Assembly (NCBI RefSeq): GCF_002013895.1
Contig: NZ_MAFQ01000013.1
Coordinates: forward strand, 87,548-151,547
Direction of reading: 5' to 3'
Source of the DNA: Mycobacteroides franklinii
GTDB lineage: Bacteria > Actinomycetota > Actinomycetes > Mycobacteriales > Mycobacteriaceae
Length of the DNA: 64,000 bases
Below, piece after piece: positions 7,617 through 16,747 of the stretch (the stretch's first letter is position 1; every line of letters starts with the position of its first letter). The position numbers and the translations under genes are program-made. Below the pieces are notes generated by a model that was not told the origin of the DNA, ran no database searches, and worked only from the letters and a program-made list of their open reading frames with translations.

Positions 7617-8822
7617 GTGACCGGAGAAAACCAGCAGTTCGACCTGATCGTCGTCGGATCCGGGTTTTTCGGCCTCACTATCGCTGAGCGTGCCGCGACC
7701 CAACTCAACAAGCGGGTGCTGGTCGTCGAGCGCCGCCACCACATCGGTGGTAACGCCTACTCCGAGCCGGAGCCACAGACGGGTATAGAGGTACACAAGT
7801 ACGGCGCCCACCTGTTCCACACCTCCAATAAGAGGGTCTGGGATTACGTGCGGCAGTTCACCGAGTTCACCGGCTACCAGCATCGTGTCTTCGCGATGCA
7901 CAACGGGCAGTCCTACCAGTTCCCGTTGGGCCTGGGGCTGGTCTCGCAGTTCTTCGGCCGCTACTTCACCCCCGACGAGGCTCGCGCGCTGATCGCCGAG
8001 CAGGCTGCCGAGATTGCCACCGAGGACGCCACCAATCTCGAGGAGAAGGCGATATCGCTGATCGGGCGCCCGCTGTACGAGGCGTTCGTCAAGGCGTACA
8101 CCGCCAAGCAGTGGCAGACCGACCCCAAGCAGCTGCCCGCCGGGAACATCACCCGGCTGCCGATGCGGTACACCTTCGACAACCGGTACTTCAACGACAC
8201 CTATGAAGGCCTGCCGGTCGACGGGTACACGGCGTGGCTGCAGAACATGGCGGCCGACGACCGGATCGAGGTGCGCCTGGACACCGACTGGTTCGAGGTC
8301 CGCGAAGACCTCCGTACCGCGAACCCGTCCGCCCCGGTGGTGTACACCGGACCTTTGGATCGCTACTTCGACTATGCGGACGGCCAGCTGGGCTGGCGCA
8401 CACTGGATTTCGAGGTGGAAGTGCTTGACACCGGCGACTTCCAGGGCACCCCGGTGATGAACTACAACGATGCCGACGTGCCCTACACCCGAATCCACGA
8501 GTTCCGCCATTTCCATCCGGAACGGGCCTACCCGACGGATAAGACCGTGATCATGCGGGAGTTCTCGCGGTTCGCTGAGGGGAACGACGAGCCGTATTAC
8601 CCGATCAACACAGAATCCGATCGGGCCATCCTGGCCGCCTATCGGGCCCGTGCGAAGCAGGAAACAGCGTCGGCCAAGGTGCTGTTCGGCGGCAGGCTGG
8701 GTACCTATCAATATCTCGACATGCACATGGCGATCGCCAGTGCGCTGAGCATGTACGACAACGTGCTGGCGCCGCATCTGGCCGACGGTGCACCCTTGTC
8801 CGGAGGTGACGACAATGAGTGA
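7617..8822 (+). CDS. glf: UDP-galactopyranose mutase
   Basis: A 401-residue flavoenzyme that converts UDP-galactopyranose to UDP-galactofuranose, the donor for the galactan of arabinogalactan. The FAD-binding VGSGFFG motif is at the N-terminus, followed by VVERRHHIGGNAYSE, which holds the flavin ribose-binding Glu. The substrate-site segments NRYF and the C-terminal GRLGTYQYLDM typical of Glf are present. Length matches M. tuberculosis Glf. It is cytoplasmic and feeds directly into GlfT2, whose start codon lies within its last codons. The GTG start lacks a Shine-Dalgarno but follows a TANNNT hexamer. Confidence 0.96.
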   Translation: MTGENQQFDLIVVGSGFFGLTIAERAATQLNKRVLVVERRHHIGGNAYSEPEPQTGIEVHKYGAHLFHTSNKRVWDYVRQFTEFTGYQHRVFAMHNGQSYQFPLGLGLVSQFFGRYFTPDEARALIAEQAAEIATEDATNLEEKAISLIGRPLYEAFVKAYTAKQWQTDPKQLPAGNITRLPMRYTFDNRYFNDTYEGLPVDGYTAWLQNMAADDRIEVRLDTDWFEVREDLRTANPSAPVVYTGPLDRYFDYADGQLGWRTLDFEVEVLDTGDFQGTPVMNYNDADVPYTRIHEFRHFHPERAYPTDKTVIMREFSRFAEGNDEPYYPINTESDRAILAAYRARAKQETASAKVLFGGRLGTYQYLDMHMAIASALSMYDNVLAPHLADGAPLSGGDDNE

Positions 8823-10767
8823 TATTCCATTCGGCCCCATCGATTCGACCGAGTCGCACGCGGTGAGCCTGCTGTCCCGGGTGATCCTGCCGCGGCCGGG
8901 CGAGCCGCTCGACGTGCGCAAGCTCTACATCGTCGAGTCCGAGACCAATGACCGGCGTGCGCACGCGCCCACCCGCACCACGCTGGAAATCGGTTCGGAG
9001 TCCGAGGTCTCGTTCGCCACGTACTTCAACGCCTTCCCGGCGAGCTACTGGCGTCGCTGGTCGACGCTGGAGAATGTGGTGCTGCACCTCGAGCTGACCG
9101 GCTCCGGCCGCGTCGACGTGTACCGGACCAAGGCCACCGGGGCGCGAATCACCGTGGGCGGCACTCAGTTCAGCGGAGAGAGTGCGGTCATCGAGTTCGA
9201 GATCGGTCTGGACGCCTTCGAAGACGGCGGCTGGATCTGGTTCGACATCACCAGTGACACCGAGGTCGCGCTGCACAACGCGGGCTGGTACGCGCCGATC
9301 GCCGCGCCCGGCCGGGCCAGCGTCGCTGTCGGCATCCCCACCTTCAACCGGCCGAGCGACTGCGTGAACGCGCTCAAGGCACTTACCTCGGATCCATTGG
9401 TGGACGAGGTGATCACGGCCGTCATCGTTCCCGATCAGGGCACCAAGAAGGTCAAGGACCACCCCGAATGGGCGGCCGCTTCGGCTCCGCTGGAGGGTCG
9501 ACTCCGGGTACACGACCAGCCGAACCTCGGCGGTTCGGGCGGCTACAGCCGAGTCATGTACGAGGCGCTCAAGAACACCGACTGCGAGCAGATCCTCTAC
9601 ATGGACGACGACATCAGGATCGAGCCGGACTCGATCCTGCGCGCGTTGGCGCTCAACCGATTTGCCAAGTCGCCGATGCTTGTCGGCGGTCAGATGCTCA
9701 ACCTGCAGGAGCCGTCACACCTGCACGTGATGGGCGAAGTGGTCAATCGGGACAACTTCATGTGGACCAATGCGCCGTTCGCCGAGTACGACCATGACTT
9801 TGCCAAGTTCGCGCTGGACGACATCGATAAGGAGCGCAGCAAGCTGCTGCACCGCCGCATCGATGTCGACTTCAACGGCTGGTGGATGTGCATGATCCCG
9901 CGCGCTGTCGCCGAGGAATTGGGGCAGCCGCTGCCGCTGTTCATCAAGTGGGATGACGCCGAGTACGGGCTCCGCGCCAACGCGCATGGTTACGGCACCG
10001 CTTCGATGCCGGGAACCGCGATCTGGCACATGGCCTGGAGCGACAAGGACGATGCCATCGATTGGCAGGCCTACTTCCACCTGCGCAACCGGCTGGTGGT
10101 GGCTGCCCTGCACTGGGACAACAGCATTCGCGGGTTGTTGGCCAGCATGGTCAAGGCCACCATCAAACATCTGATGTGCCTGGAGTACTCGACGGTCGCT
10201 ATCCAAAACCGGGCGATCGACGATTTCCTGGCGGGCCCCGAGCACATTGCCTCGATCCTCGAGTCGGCCTTGCCCGAGGTGCGCGGCATGCGCCAGGAAT
10301 TCCCCGACGCCGTGGTGTTGCAGACCGCCACTGCGCTGCCCGCGCCGTCGGGCCGCCGCAAGGTACACAAACCGCCGGTGTCGTTGCCTGCCATTGGTTT
10401 CCGGCTCTCCCGAGGGGTGATCCACCAGCTCAAGAAGGAAAACCCCGCGCATCACGTGCGCCCGGAGCTGAATGTCGCGACTCAGGATGCCCGCTGGTTC
10501 CTCCTGTGCGGTATGGACGGCGTCACCGTCACCACCGCCGACGGGCGGGGCGTGGTGTACCGCCAGCGCGACCGCGCCAAGATGTTCGCGCTGCTACGCG
10601 CGTCGCTGCGTCGCCACCTGCAGCTGATGCGTAGTTTCAACAAGATGCGCAAGACCTACCGCAAGGCGCTGCCCACGCTGACCAGCAAAGAGCAGTGGGA
10701 GAGCATCCTGGGGATTGGCAAGGACAACTCGGCGTCCCAGCCCGTGAACCCCGGGGTGAGTGCATGA
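8815..10767 (+). CDS. glfT2: Galactofuranosyltransferase GlfT2
   Basis: A 650-residue GT2-family polymerase that builds the alternating beta-1,5/1,6 galactofuran chain on the decaprenyl-linked acceptor at the inner membrane face. A beta-sandwich N-domain precedes the GT-A domain with the metal-binding motif YMDDDIR (Asp264-266), the catalytic-base segment KWDDAEYG (Asp380-381) and IWHMAW (His405). C-terminal helical regions follow. I chose ATG 8815, with GGAGG eight bases upstream, over GTG 8788; it overlaps the glf stop by eight bases. Slightly longer than the roughly 637 residues of the M. tuberculosis enzyme. The stop overlaps the next start (ATGA). Confidence 0.95.
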   Translation: MSDIPFGPIDSTESHAVSLLSRVILPRPGEPLDVRKLYIVESETNDRRAHAPTRTTLEIGSESEVSFATYFNAFPASYWRRWSTLENVVLHLELTGSGRVDVYRTKATGARITVGGTQFSGESAVIEFEIGLDAFEDGGWIWFDITSDTEVALHNAGWYAPIAAPGRASVAVGIPTFNRPSDCVNALKALTSDPLVDEVITAVIVPDQGTKKVKDHPEWAAASAPLEGRLRVHDQPNLGGSGGYSRVMYEALKNTDCEQILYMDDDIRIEPDSILRALALNRFAKSPMLVGGQMLNLQEPSHLHVMGEVVNRDNFMWTNAPFAEYDHDFAKFALDDIDKERSKLLHRRIDVDFNGWWMCMIPRAVAEELGQPLPLFIKWDDAEYGLRANAHGYGTASMPGTAIWHMAWSDKDDAIDWQAYFHLRNRLVVAALHWDNSIRGLLASMVKATIKHLMCLEYSTVAIQNRAIDDFLAGPEHIASILESALPEVRGMRQEFPDAVVLQTATALPAPSGRRKVHKPPVSLPAIGFRLSRGVIHQLKKENPAHHVRPELNVATQDARWFLLCGMDGVTVTTADGRGVVYRQRDRAKMFALLRASLRRHLQLMRSFNKMRKTYRKALPTLTSKEQWESILGIGKDNSASQPVNPGVSA

Positions 10768-11327
10768 CAGGTCCGCTGCCAGGCGAGGTCACCGCACCTC
10801 AGGGAGAGACCGCGGTTCTCGTCGCCGTGCAGTCGGCTCTCGCCGGGAAGCCCGGCGTACTCAGCACCGCGCGCGGTCTCTCGCATTTCGGTGAACACAG
10901 CATCGGATGGGTGGCTGCCGCGCTGATCGGCGCCGCCATCAACTGGAGAGATAAGCCCCGTCGTCGCAGCTGGTTGGCAGCGGGCGCCGGCGCATTCGGT
11001 GCCCACGCCGCCTCGGTCATCATCAAACGCCTGGTGCGCCGGCGTCGTCCCAGCCACGAGGCGGTCCGGGTCAACGTCAGCACCCCGAGCCGGCTGAGCT
11101 TCCCTTCCTCGCATGCCACCTCGACCGCGGCGGCCGCGGTGCTTTTCGCGCCGCTGACCGGGCTGCCGCTGCCAGCGCTGTTGATTCCACCGATGGCATT
11201 GTCGCGGTTGGTTCTTGGCGTGCATTACCCCACAGATGTGGCCGCCGGCGCCGTGCTCGGTGCGCTGATCGGTGCGGCCGTCCGCCAGGCGGATTCCCGC
11301 CTGGCGTCCAAGGAGGAACAGCGATGA
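10764..11327 (+). CDS. PAP2-family decaprenylphosphoryl-5-phosphoribose phosphatase (Rv3807c-like)
   Basis: A 187-residue membrane phosphatase. The three PAP2 motifs are visible: KRLVRRRRP, PSSHATS and SRLVLGVHYPTD, with the catalytic histidines in the second and third. Several hydrophobic segments surround them. In M. tuberculosis the homologue is assigned to removing the 5-phosphate from decaprenylphosphoryl-5-phosphoribose, the UbiA product, giving decaprenylphosphoryl-ribose for DprE1/DprE2. The ATG at 10764 overlaps the glfT2 stop and the gene's own stop overlaps ubiA (ATGA), so the reading frames are coupled. A start upstream inside glfT2 is possible but unnecessary. Confidence 0.88.
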   Translation: MTGPLPGEVTAPQGETAVLVAVQSALAGKPGVLSTARGLSHFGEHSIGWVAAALIGAAINWRDKPRRRSWLAAGAGAFGAHAASVIIKRLVRRRRPSHEAVRVNVSTPSRLSFPSSHATSTAAAAVLFAPLTGLPLPALLIPPMALSRLVLGVHYPTDVAAGAVLGALIGAAVRQADSRLASKEEQR

Positions 11328-12238
11328 GTGAGGAAGCGGCTCCGACTGCGGGCCCACCGAAGAATCTCGCCTCGGGGATCATCAAGGCCGTGCGCCCGCG
11401 TCAGTGGGTGAAGAACGTCCTGGTCTTCGCGGCGCCCTTGGCTGCCCTCGGTGACATCCCGCCGCATGACTATCGCGGAGTCTTCATCCGGGTCGGTGTC
11501 GCATTCGTGGTCTTCAGCATGGCCGCCTCGTCGATCTACCTGATCAATGACGCGCGCGACGTTGAGGCAGATCGGCAGCATCCGACCAAGCGCTTCCGTC
11601 CGATCGCCGCGGGTGTGCTGCCAATACCCGCCGCGTACGGGCTGGCGGTGGTGCTTGCCGCCGGATCCCTGGGCATCGCATCTCAGGTCAATCCGAACCT
11701 GGTCGTCGTCATCGCGATATATATCGCCATTCAGCTGGCCTACTGCTTCGGCCTGAAACACCAGCCCGTGATCGATATCTGCATCGTGTCTTCGGCGTAT
11801 CTGATCCGTGCTATCGCCGGTGGCGTGGCCGCCGGGGTATATCTGTCGCAGTGGTTCCTGCTGATCATGGCCTTTGGGTCGTTGATGATGACCGCGGGCA
11901 AGCGATACGCCGAGCTGCAAATCGTCGAGAAGACCGGTGCCAAGATCCGTAAGTCGCTCGAGGGATATACCTCCAGCTACCTGCGTTTCGTGTGGACGCT
12001 ATCGGCCACTGCCATCGTGGTCTGTTATGGGCTGTGGGCCTTCGAACGCGATCATCGCGCCGGATCCTGGTTTGTGGCTTCGATGATTCCGTTCACCGTC
12101 GCGATCCTGCGCTACGCGGTGGACGTCGACGGGGGCGAGGCGGGGGAGCCCGAGGAGATCGCTTTGGGGGACAGGGTGCTTCAGTTCCTGTTCGTCGCAT
12201 GGATCGGATCGCTCGGTGCGGCCTTCTACTTCTCCTAA
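11324..12238 (+). CDS. ubiA: Decaprenyl-phosphate phosphoribosyltransferase (DPPR synthase)
   Basis: A 304-residue polytopic UbiA-superfamily prenyltransferase. The metal-binding motif NDARDVEAD followed by HPTKRFRPIA is diagnostic, and the second conserved loop reads YLIRAIAGGVAAGV. It transfers 5-phosphoribose from PRPP to decaprenyl phosphate, the first committed step to decaprenylphosphoryl-arabinose, the sole arabinose donor for EmbA/B/C, AftA and AftB. Around eight hydrophobic segments are present. The start overlaps the upstream stop. It links the galactan genes with the arabinan genes. UbiA changes are known to alter ethambutol susceptibility in M. tuberculosis. Confidence 0.95.
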   Translation: MSEEAAPTAGPPKNLASGIIKAVRPRQWVKNVLVFAAPLAALGDIPPHDYRGVFIRVGVAFVVFSMAASSIYLINDARDVEADRQHPTKRFRPIAAGVLPIPAAYGLAVVLAAGSLGIASQVNPNLVVVIAIYIAIQLAYCFGLKHQPVIDICIVSSAYLIRAIAGGVAAGVYLSQWFLLIMAFGSLMMTAGKRYAELQIVEKTGAKIRKSLEGYTSSYLRFVWTLSATAIVVCYGLWAFERDHRAGSWFVASMIPFTVAILRYAVDVDGGEAGEPEEIALGDRVLQFLFVAWIGSLGAAFYFS

Positions 12239-14258
12239 CACGGAGCGGACCCGGGCGCAGGGTCCTAGCAATGGGCTGACCCGCTTCACGGTGTGGGTCA
12301 GCGTCTTCACCGTGGTCGCATTGTTCGGCTGGGGTGCCTGGCAGCGTCGCTGGATCGCCGACGATGGCCTCATCGTGTTGCGTACCGTGCGAAATCTGCT
12401 GGCGGGCAATGGGCCCGTGTTCAACAAGGGCGAGCGGGTGGAGGCCAACACCTCCACGGTGTGGACGTATTTGACGTACCTGGGCGGTTGGGCCGGTGGA
12501 GGCGTGCGCCTGGAGTATGTGGCGCTGACGATGGCGCTCGTGCTGAGCCTGGTCGGTGTGGCCCTGGCCATCCTGGGCACCGCGCGGCTGTACGCGCCCC
12601 TTCTTGCCGGGCGCGCGGCCGTCATGGTCCCGGCCGGAATGCTGGTCTATATCGCCATTCCCCCGGCCCGTGACTTCGCTACCTCCGGTCTCGAAAACGG
12701 TTTGGTGCTGGCATATTTGGGTGGGCTGTGGCTCATGATGGTGATCTGGGCGCAGGCGGTGCGCGCACCGGTGACCCTTGATCGGCGCGGTGGCCCGCAT
12801 CAGCCGGTGGACCCCCGGATCGTCCACGCTGCCCAGAAGAATGCTCAAGGGAACCAGAAAGACGTTCTCAGTAAGCGGTTCACCATAGGGCTGGCCTTCC
12901 TGGCAGGCCTGAGTGTGCTGATCCGCCCGGAGCTGGCGCTCATCGGCGGCGGCTTCCTGGTGATGATGCTGATCGCCGCCCGCGGCTTCATGAGCCGGGT
13001 GTGGATCGTGGTCGCGGGTGGCGCACTGCCCGTGCTGTACCAAATTTTCCGGATGGGCTACTACGGACTTCTCGTGCCCAGCACCGCGATCGCCAAGGAT
13101 GCCTCGGGTTCCAAGTGGGGACAGGGCTTCGTCTATCTGCAGAACATGAACTCCCCGTACCTGATCTGGATCCCGGCGGTGCTGCTCATCGCCCTCGGTG
13201 TGGCCGCCTATCAGGCCCGGCGCGGGCAGTGGTGGGTGCGTCAGGTGGCGGCTCCCGGCTACGGCTGGTTGGCGCGTCTCGTGCAAAACCCCACGGCGGT
13301 AGTCATTTTCATGCTCGCGAGCGGATTCATCCAGGGCGTGTATTGGATACGTCAGGGTGGCGACTTCATGCACGCGCGGGTGCTGCTGACCCCGGTGTTC
13401 TGTCTGCTGCTGCCGATCGCGGTGGTTCCGCTGGCGGCTCCGGACAGTGCGGCCTTCAGCCCGAAGCAGGCTCGCCTGCTCACCGCGGCCACCGTCGGGC
13501 TGTTCGCCGGCATCGCGGGCTGGTCGGTGTGGGTGGCCAACTCCCCGGGCATGGGGGGTGACGGCACCAAGGTCACCTACAGCGGCATCGTCGATGAGCG
13601 GCGCTTCTATGCGCAGGCGACCGGTGTCGCCCATCCCTTGACCGCCGCGGATTACCTGAACTACCCGCGTATGCGGGCGGTGCTGGTGGCGATCGACAAC
13701 ACGCCAGACGGGGCGCTGCTGCTCCCGTCGGGGAATTACGACCAGTGGGACGTGGCACCGGCCATCCCGCCACCGCCGCCGATCCCGCCCGGTTACCGCG
13801 GGCCGCACGCGGTGCTGTTCACCAACCTGGGCATGCTCGGCATGAACCTGGGTCTGGACGTGCGGATCGTGGATCAGATCGGCTTGGCCAATCCACTGGC
13901 CGCGCATACCGCGCGCATCACCGACGGACGCATCGGCCACGACAAGAACCTGTTCCCGGACTGGATGATCGCCGATGGTCCCTGGCTCAAGCGTTATCCG
14001 TACATCCCTCGGTACATCGACCAGGACTGGGTGGCCGAGGCGGTCGAGGCGCTCAAATGCCCGCAGACGGACGCGATGCTCAGTGCGGTGCGCAAACCGC
14101 TGTCACCGCGGCTGTTCCTGTCCAACCTGCTGCACTCGTACGAGTTCACTACCTATCGCATTGACCGTGTTCCGCGCTTTGAACTGGTGCGATGCGGTCT
14201 ACCGATGCCGAAACTGGACACTCCCCAGTACACTGGGCTTCCGGCAACCGGTCCCTAG
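12216..14258 (+). CDS. aftB: Terminal beta-1,2-arabinofuranosyltransferase AftB
   Basis: A 680-residue GT-C membrane glycosyltransferase. The catalytic aspartates sit in the first periplasmic loop (RRWIADDGLIVLR), followed by EANTSTVWTYL. About ten hydrophobic segments lead to a soluble C-terminal domain from about residue 440. AftB adds the terminal beta-1,2 arabinofuranose residues that mycolic acids later esterify, using decaprenylphosphoryl-arabinose. The GTG at 12216 overlaps ubiA by 23 bases; the family is nearer 630 residues, so the true start may lie up to about 25 codons later. A hydrophilic stretch around residues 185-215 (RRGGPHQPVDPRIVHAAQKN region) separates membrane segments. 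Confidence 0.9.
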   Translation: MRPSTSPNTERTRAQGPSNGLTRFTVWVSVFTVVALFGWGAWQRRWIADDGLIVLRTVRNLLAGNGPVFNKGERVEANTSTVWTYLTYLGGWAGGGVRLEYVALTMALVLSLVGVALAILGTARLYAPLLAGRAAVMVPAGMLVYIAIPPARDFATSGLENGLVLAYLGGLWLMMVIWAQAVRAPVTLDRRGGPHQPVDPRIVHAAQKNAQGNQKDVLSKRFTIGLAFLAGLSVLIRPELALIGGGFLVMMLIAARGFMSRVWIVVAGGALPVLYQIFRMGYYGLLVPSTAIAKDASGSKWGQGFVYLQNMNSPYLIWIPAVLLIALGVAAYQARRGQWWVRQVAAPGYGWLARLVQNPTAVVIFMLASGFIQGVYWIRQGGDFMHARVLLTPVFCLLLPIAVVPLAAPDSAAFSPKQARLLTAATVGLFAGIAGWSVWVANSPGMGGDGTKVTYSGIVDERRFYAQATGVAHPLTAADYLNYPRMRAVLVAIDNTPDGALLLPSGNYDQWDVAPAIPPPPPIPPGYRGPHAVLFTNLGMLGMNLGLDVRIVDQIGLANPLAAHTARITDGRIGHDKNLFPDWMIADGPWLKRYPYIPRYIDQDWVAEAVEALKCPQTDAMLSAVRKPLSPRLFLSNLLHSYEFTTYRIDRVPRFELVRCGLPMPKLDTPQYTGLPATGP

Positions 14259-14374
14259 CGCGTTCTCGTCCGAACCCTCGAAGCGGCCGTTCTGTATCCG
14301 ATTTGAGATCCCAATTAGGTAACGCCGCGGCCCCGTCACGGCGATACGAAGACGACCTTGTCAGACACTTCAGG

Positions 14375-14386
14375 CGCAACGTTGCG
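14375..14386. promoter_or_regulatory. Perfect 12-bp palindrome CGCAACGTTGCG
   Basis: A complete palindrome 61-72 bases before the first antigen 85 gene, touching the GTGAC box array. Its position is that of an operator, but I do not recognise the factor. Confidence 0.35.
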
Positions 14387-14408
14387 TGACAGAAGTGACC
14401 AATGTGAC
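14386..14408 (+). promoter_or_regulatory. Three GTGAC boxes at 9-bp spacing before the first antigen 85 gene
   Basis: GTGAC occurs at 14386, 14395 and 14404, a perfect 9-bp tandem array 39-61 bases before the ATG. CAGAAGT and ACTTCTG (14390-14413) also form a 7-bp inverted repeat across it. The M. tuberculosis fbpB (antigen 85B) promoter is a reported MtrA target with 9-mer direct repeats, so MtrA control is the leading idea. Confidence 0.5.
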
Positions 14409-14446
14409 TTCTGCGATTTCCTCGATATGAAACGGATGGACCCCAG

Positions 14447-15421
14447 ATGAGCGTGCGCGTGAGAGCCCGCCGCGTGCTGTCGGCCCTGTTAACGGCATTG
14501 GTTGTCCCGGCAGTGGTCGTGGCCGGCCTATCGATCAGTCCCGCCGCCGCGCATGCCTTTTCGCGTGACGGACTCCCGGTCGAATACCTGGACGTCTACT
14601 CCACTTCGATGGGACGCAACATTCGCGTCGAGTTCCAGGGTGGCGGACCGAAGGCTGTCTATCTGCTGGACGGTCTGCGCGCACAGGATGACTTCAACGG
14701 CTGGGATATCAACACCGCAGCGTTCGAATGGTTCTACCAGTCGGGGATCTCGGTGGTCATGCCCGTCGGCGGGCAGTCGAGTTTCTACACCGACTGGTAC
14801 TCGCCGTCGGCGCTGAACAAGCAGCCCTACACGTACAAGTGGGAAACATTCCTCACTCAGGAACTGCCCGCCTACCTGGCCACCAATAAGCAGATATCGG
14901 CCACGGGCAACGGTGTGGTGGGACTGTCCATGAGCGGTGGCGCCGCACTGATCCTGGCCGCCTTCCACCCGGCTCAGTTCAGATTCGCGGGCTCGCTGTC
15001 CGGGTTCCTCAACCCGTCAACCATCTTCATGACCAACGCGATCCGGGTCGCGATGCTCGACGCGGGCAGCTACAGCGTCGACAACATGTGGGGACCGCCG
15101 TGGGATCCGGCATGGCGGCGCAATGACCCGACCGTGCAGGCCCAGGCGTTGGTCGCGGCCGGCACCCGCCTTTATATCTATTGCGCTCCTGGCGGTTCGA
15201 CACCGATCGACGACAACACCGACGCCGGTGTCGCTCTGAGTGCAAGCAGCTTGGAGTCGCTGGCGGTGGCCGGCAACAAGGCATTTCAGCAGGCGTATGC
15301 CGCCGCCGGTGGCCGCAACGCCACGTTCGTCTTCCCCTCGTCCGGGAATCACTCCTGGCCGTATTGGGGACAGCAACTGCAGGCCCTCAAGGGTGATCTG
15401 ATTGCCATGCTCAACGGCTAG
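14447..15421 (+). CDS. Antigen 85 family mycolyltransferase, copy 1
   Basis: A 324-residue secreted esterase. The signal peptide ends near SPAAAHAFS. The mature alpha/beta-hydrolase carries the nucleophile Ser161 in GLSMSGG, the Glu in SLESLAVAG and the His in NHSWPYWG, so the triad seems complete. Antigen 85 proteins move mycolic acid between trehalose monomycolates, making the dimycolate and mycolylated arabinogalactan. This copy sits right after aftB, the place of fbpA (Rv3804c), but is the most divergent of the three, with LDVYSTSMGRNI where the others read LQVPSASM. It has its own promoter region with GTGAC boxes. Confidence 0.9.
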   Translation: MSVRVRARRVLSALLTALVVPAVVVAGLSISPAAAHAFSRDGLPVEYLDVYSTSMGRNIRVEFQGGGPKAVYLLDGLRAQDDFNGWDINTAAFEWFYQSGISVVMPVGGQSSFYTDWYSPSALNKQPYTYKWETFLTQELPAYLATNKQISATGNGVVGLSMSGGAALILAAFHPAQFRFAGSLSGFLNPSTIFMTNAIRVAMLDAGSYSVDNMWGPPWDPAWRRNDPTVQAQALVAAGTRLYIYCAPGGSTPIDDNTDAGVALSASSLESLAVAGNKAFQQAYAAAGGRNATFVFPSSGNHSWPYWGQQLQALKGDLIAMLNG

Positions 15422-15500
15422 GGTCCCGGGGCACCTTGAGAGAAGGTTCGCAGGCGCACATAGTGGGAAATCGATTGAGACAGATAGGAAAACGAAGTAA

Positions 15501-16502
15501 ATGAAGCTCTTTTCGAAGATGCGTGGTGCCTTGGCGCGTCAGTCGGCGCGCCGCATTGCGGTAGTGGCCACGGCCGCGGCTGTGCTGCCGGGTGTCGTGG
15601 GTATCGCCGGCGGTGCCGAGCTGAACCCGGTTGCGAACGCCTTCTCGCGTCCCGGGCTTCCGGTCGAGTACCTGCAGGTGCCCTCGGCGTCGATGGGCCG
15701 TGAGATCAAGGTTCAGTTCCAGCCCGGTGGCACCAAGGCTGTCTACCTGCTGGACGGTCTGCGTGCGCGCGACGACTTCAGCGGCTGGGACATCGAGACC
15801 ACGGCGTTTGAGGACTACTACCAGTCCGGTATCTCCATGGTCATGCCCGTCGGCGGTCAGTCCAGCTTCTACACGGACTGGTACAACCCGGCAAAGGGCA
15901 AGGACGGCGTCTGGACCTACAAGTGGGAAACCTTCACCTCTCAGGAGCTCCCGGCGTATCTCGCTGCGAACAAGGGCATCTCGCAGACCGGTAACGCGGT
16001 CGTCGGGCTGTCGATGGGTGCCTCGGCCGCACTGACGCTGGCGATCTACCACCCGCAGCTGTTCGTCTACGCCGGAGCGCTTTCCGGATTCCTGAACCCG
16101 TCGGACATGAAGTTCCAGATCGGCCTCGCGATGGGTGATGCCGGCGGCTTCAGCGCCTCGGACATGTGGGGCCCGGACAGTGATCCGGCGTGGCAGCGCA
16201 ACGACCCGTTCCTGAACATCCAGAAGATCATCGACAACGGCACTCGCCTGTGGATCTACTGCGGTACCGGTGATTCCACCGACGTGGACGCGACGCGCAA
16301 TGGTTTCGAAAACTTCACCGGCGGTTTCCTCGAGGGAATGGCCATCGGTTCCAACAAGAAGTTCGTCGAGGCGTACACCGCGGCCGGTGGCAAGAACGCT
16401 CACATCGAGTTTCCTCCGGGCGGCATCCACAACTGGACCTACTGGGGCCAGCAGTTGCGGGCCATGAAGCCCGACATGGTGGCCTACCTCCAGAGCCACT
16501 AG
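15501..16502 (+). CDS. Antigen 85 family mycolyltransferase, copy 2
   Basis: A 333-residue secreted mycolyltransferase with a twin-Arg-like basic start and hydrophobic signal segment ending near NPVANAFS. Mature motifs: PGLPVEYLQVPSASM, nucleophile Ser171 in GLSMGAS, Glu in FLEGMAIGSN and His in GIHNWTYWG. It is very close to copy 3, so these two arose from a recent duplication. Eighty bases separate it from copy 1 and a strong hairpin terminator follows, so copies 1 and 2 may share a transcript while copy 3 has its own promoter. Product acts in the outer wall space. Confidence 0.93.
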   Translation: MKLFSKMRGALARQSARRIAVVATAAAVLPGVVGIAGGAELNPVANAFSRPGLPVEYLQVPSASMGREIKVQFQPGGTKAVYLLDGLRARDDFSGWDIETTAFEDYYQSGISMVMPVGGQSSFYTDWYNPAKGKDGVWTYKWETFTSQELPAYLAANKGISQTGNAVVGLSMGASAALTLAIYHPQLFVYAGALSGFLNPSDMKFQIGLAMGDAGGFSASDMWGPDSDPAWQRNDPFLNIQKIIDNGTRLWIYCGTGDSTDVDATRNGFENFTGGFLEGMAIGSNKKFVEAYTAAGGKNAHIEFPPGGIHNWTYWGQQLRAMKPDMVAYLQSH

Positions 16503-16515
16503 GCATAAGCAGTTG

Positions 16516-16562
16516 AAAGAGCGGTGGTCACCTCCTCGTACGACGGGTGGCCACCGCTCTTT
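16516..16562 (+). terminator. Strong intrinsic terminator after antigen 85 copy 2
   Basis: AAAGAGCGGTGG pairs perfectly with CCACCGCTCTTT, and five more pairs (one G-U) extend the stem inward to a short loop. A T-rich tail follows. It separates copies 2 and 3. Confidence 0.88.
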
Positions 16563-16747
16563 CGTCTTCGCCGGGTTGTGTCTCAGGAACACATCGGTCC
16601 GGTTGCGGAGGGCCAACAACGGCGACGGAATGTGTTGACAGGCGCCCTGATGTGGTTGACTACCCCGGGAACCCCAGGGATGTCTATCGGGATGTCCATC
16701 GGCCTGACATGTGTAACGCCGATTGAAGCAGACGGGATACTGAGGTA

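Noticed and set aside
8788..8814. Upstream GTG start for glfT2
   Set aside because: It would overlap glf by 35 bases, while ATG 8815 has GGAGG at good distance.
12093..13940. 615-codon frame antisense to aftB
   Set aside because: Shadow of a recognised membrane enzyme; no hydrophobic pattern or motif of its own.
14258..14447. Possible extra small gene between aftB and the first antigen 85 gene
   Set aside because: Frames there are short, overlap aftB in the wrong frame and lack start signals; the space is occupied by operator-like repeats.
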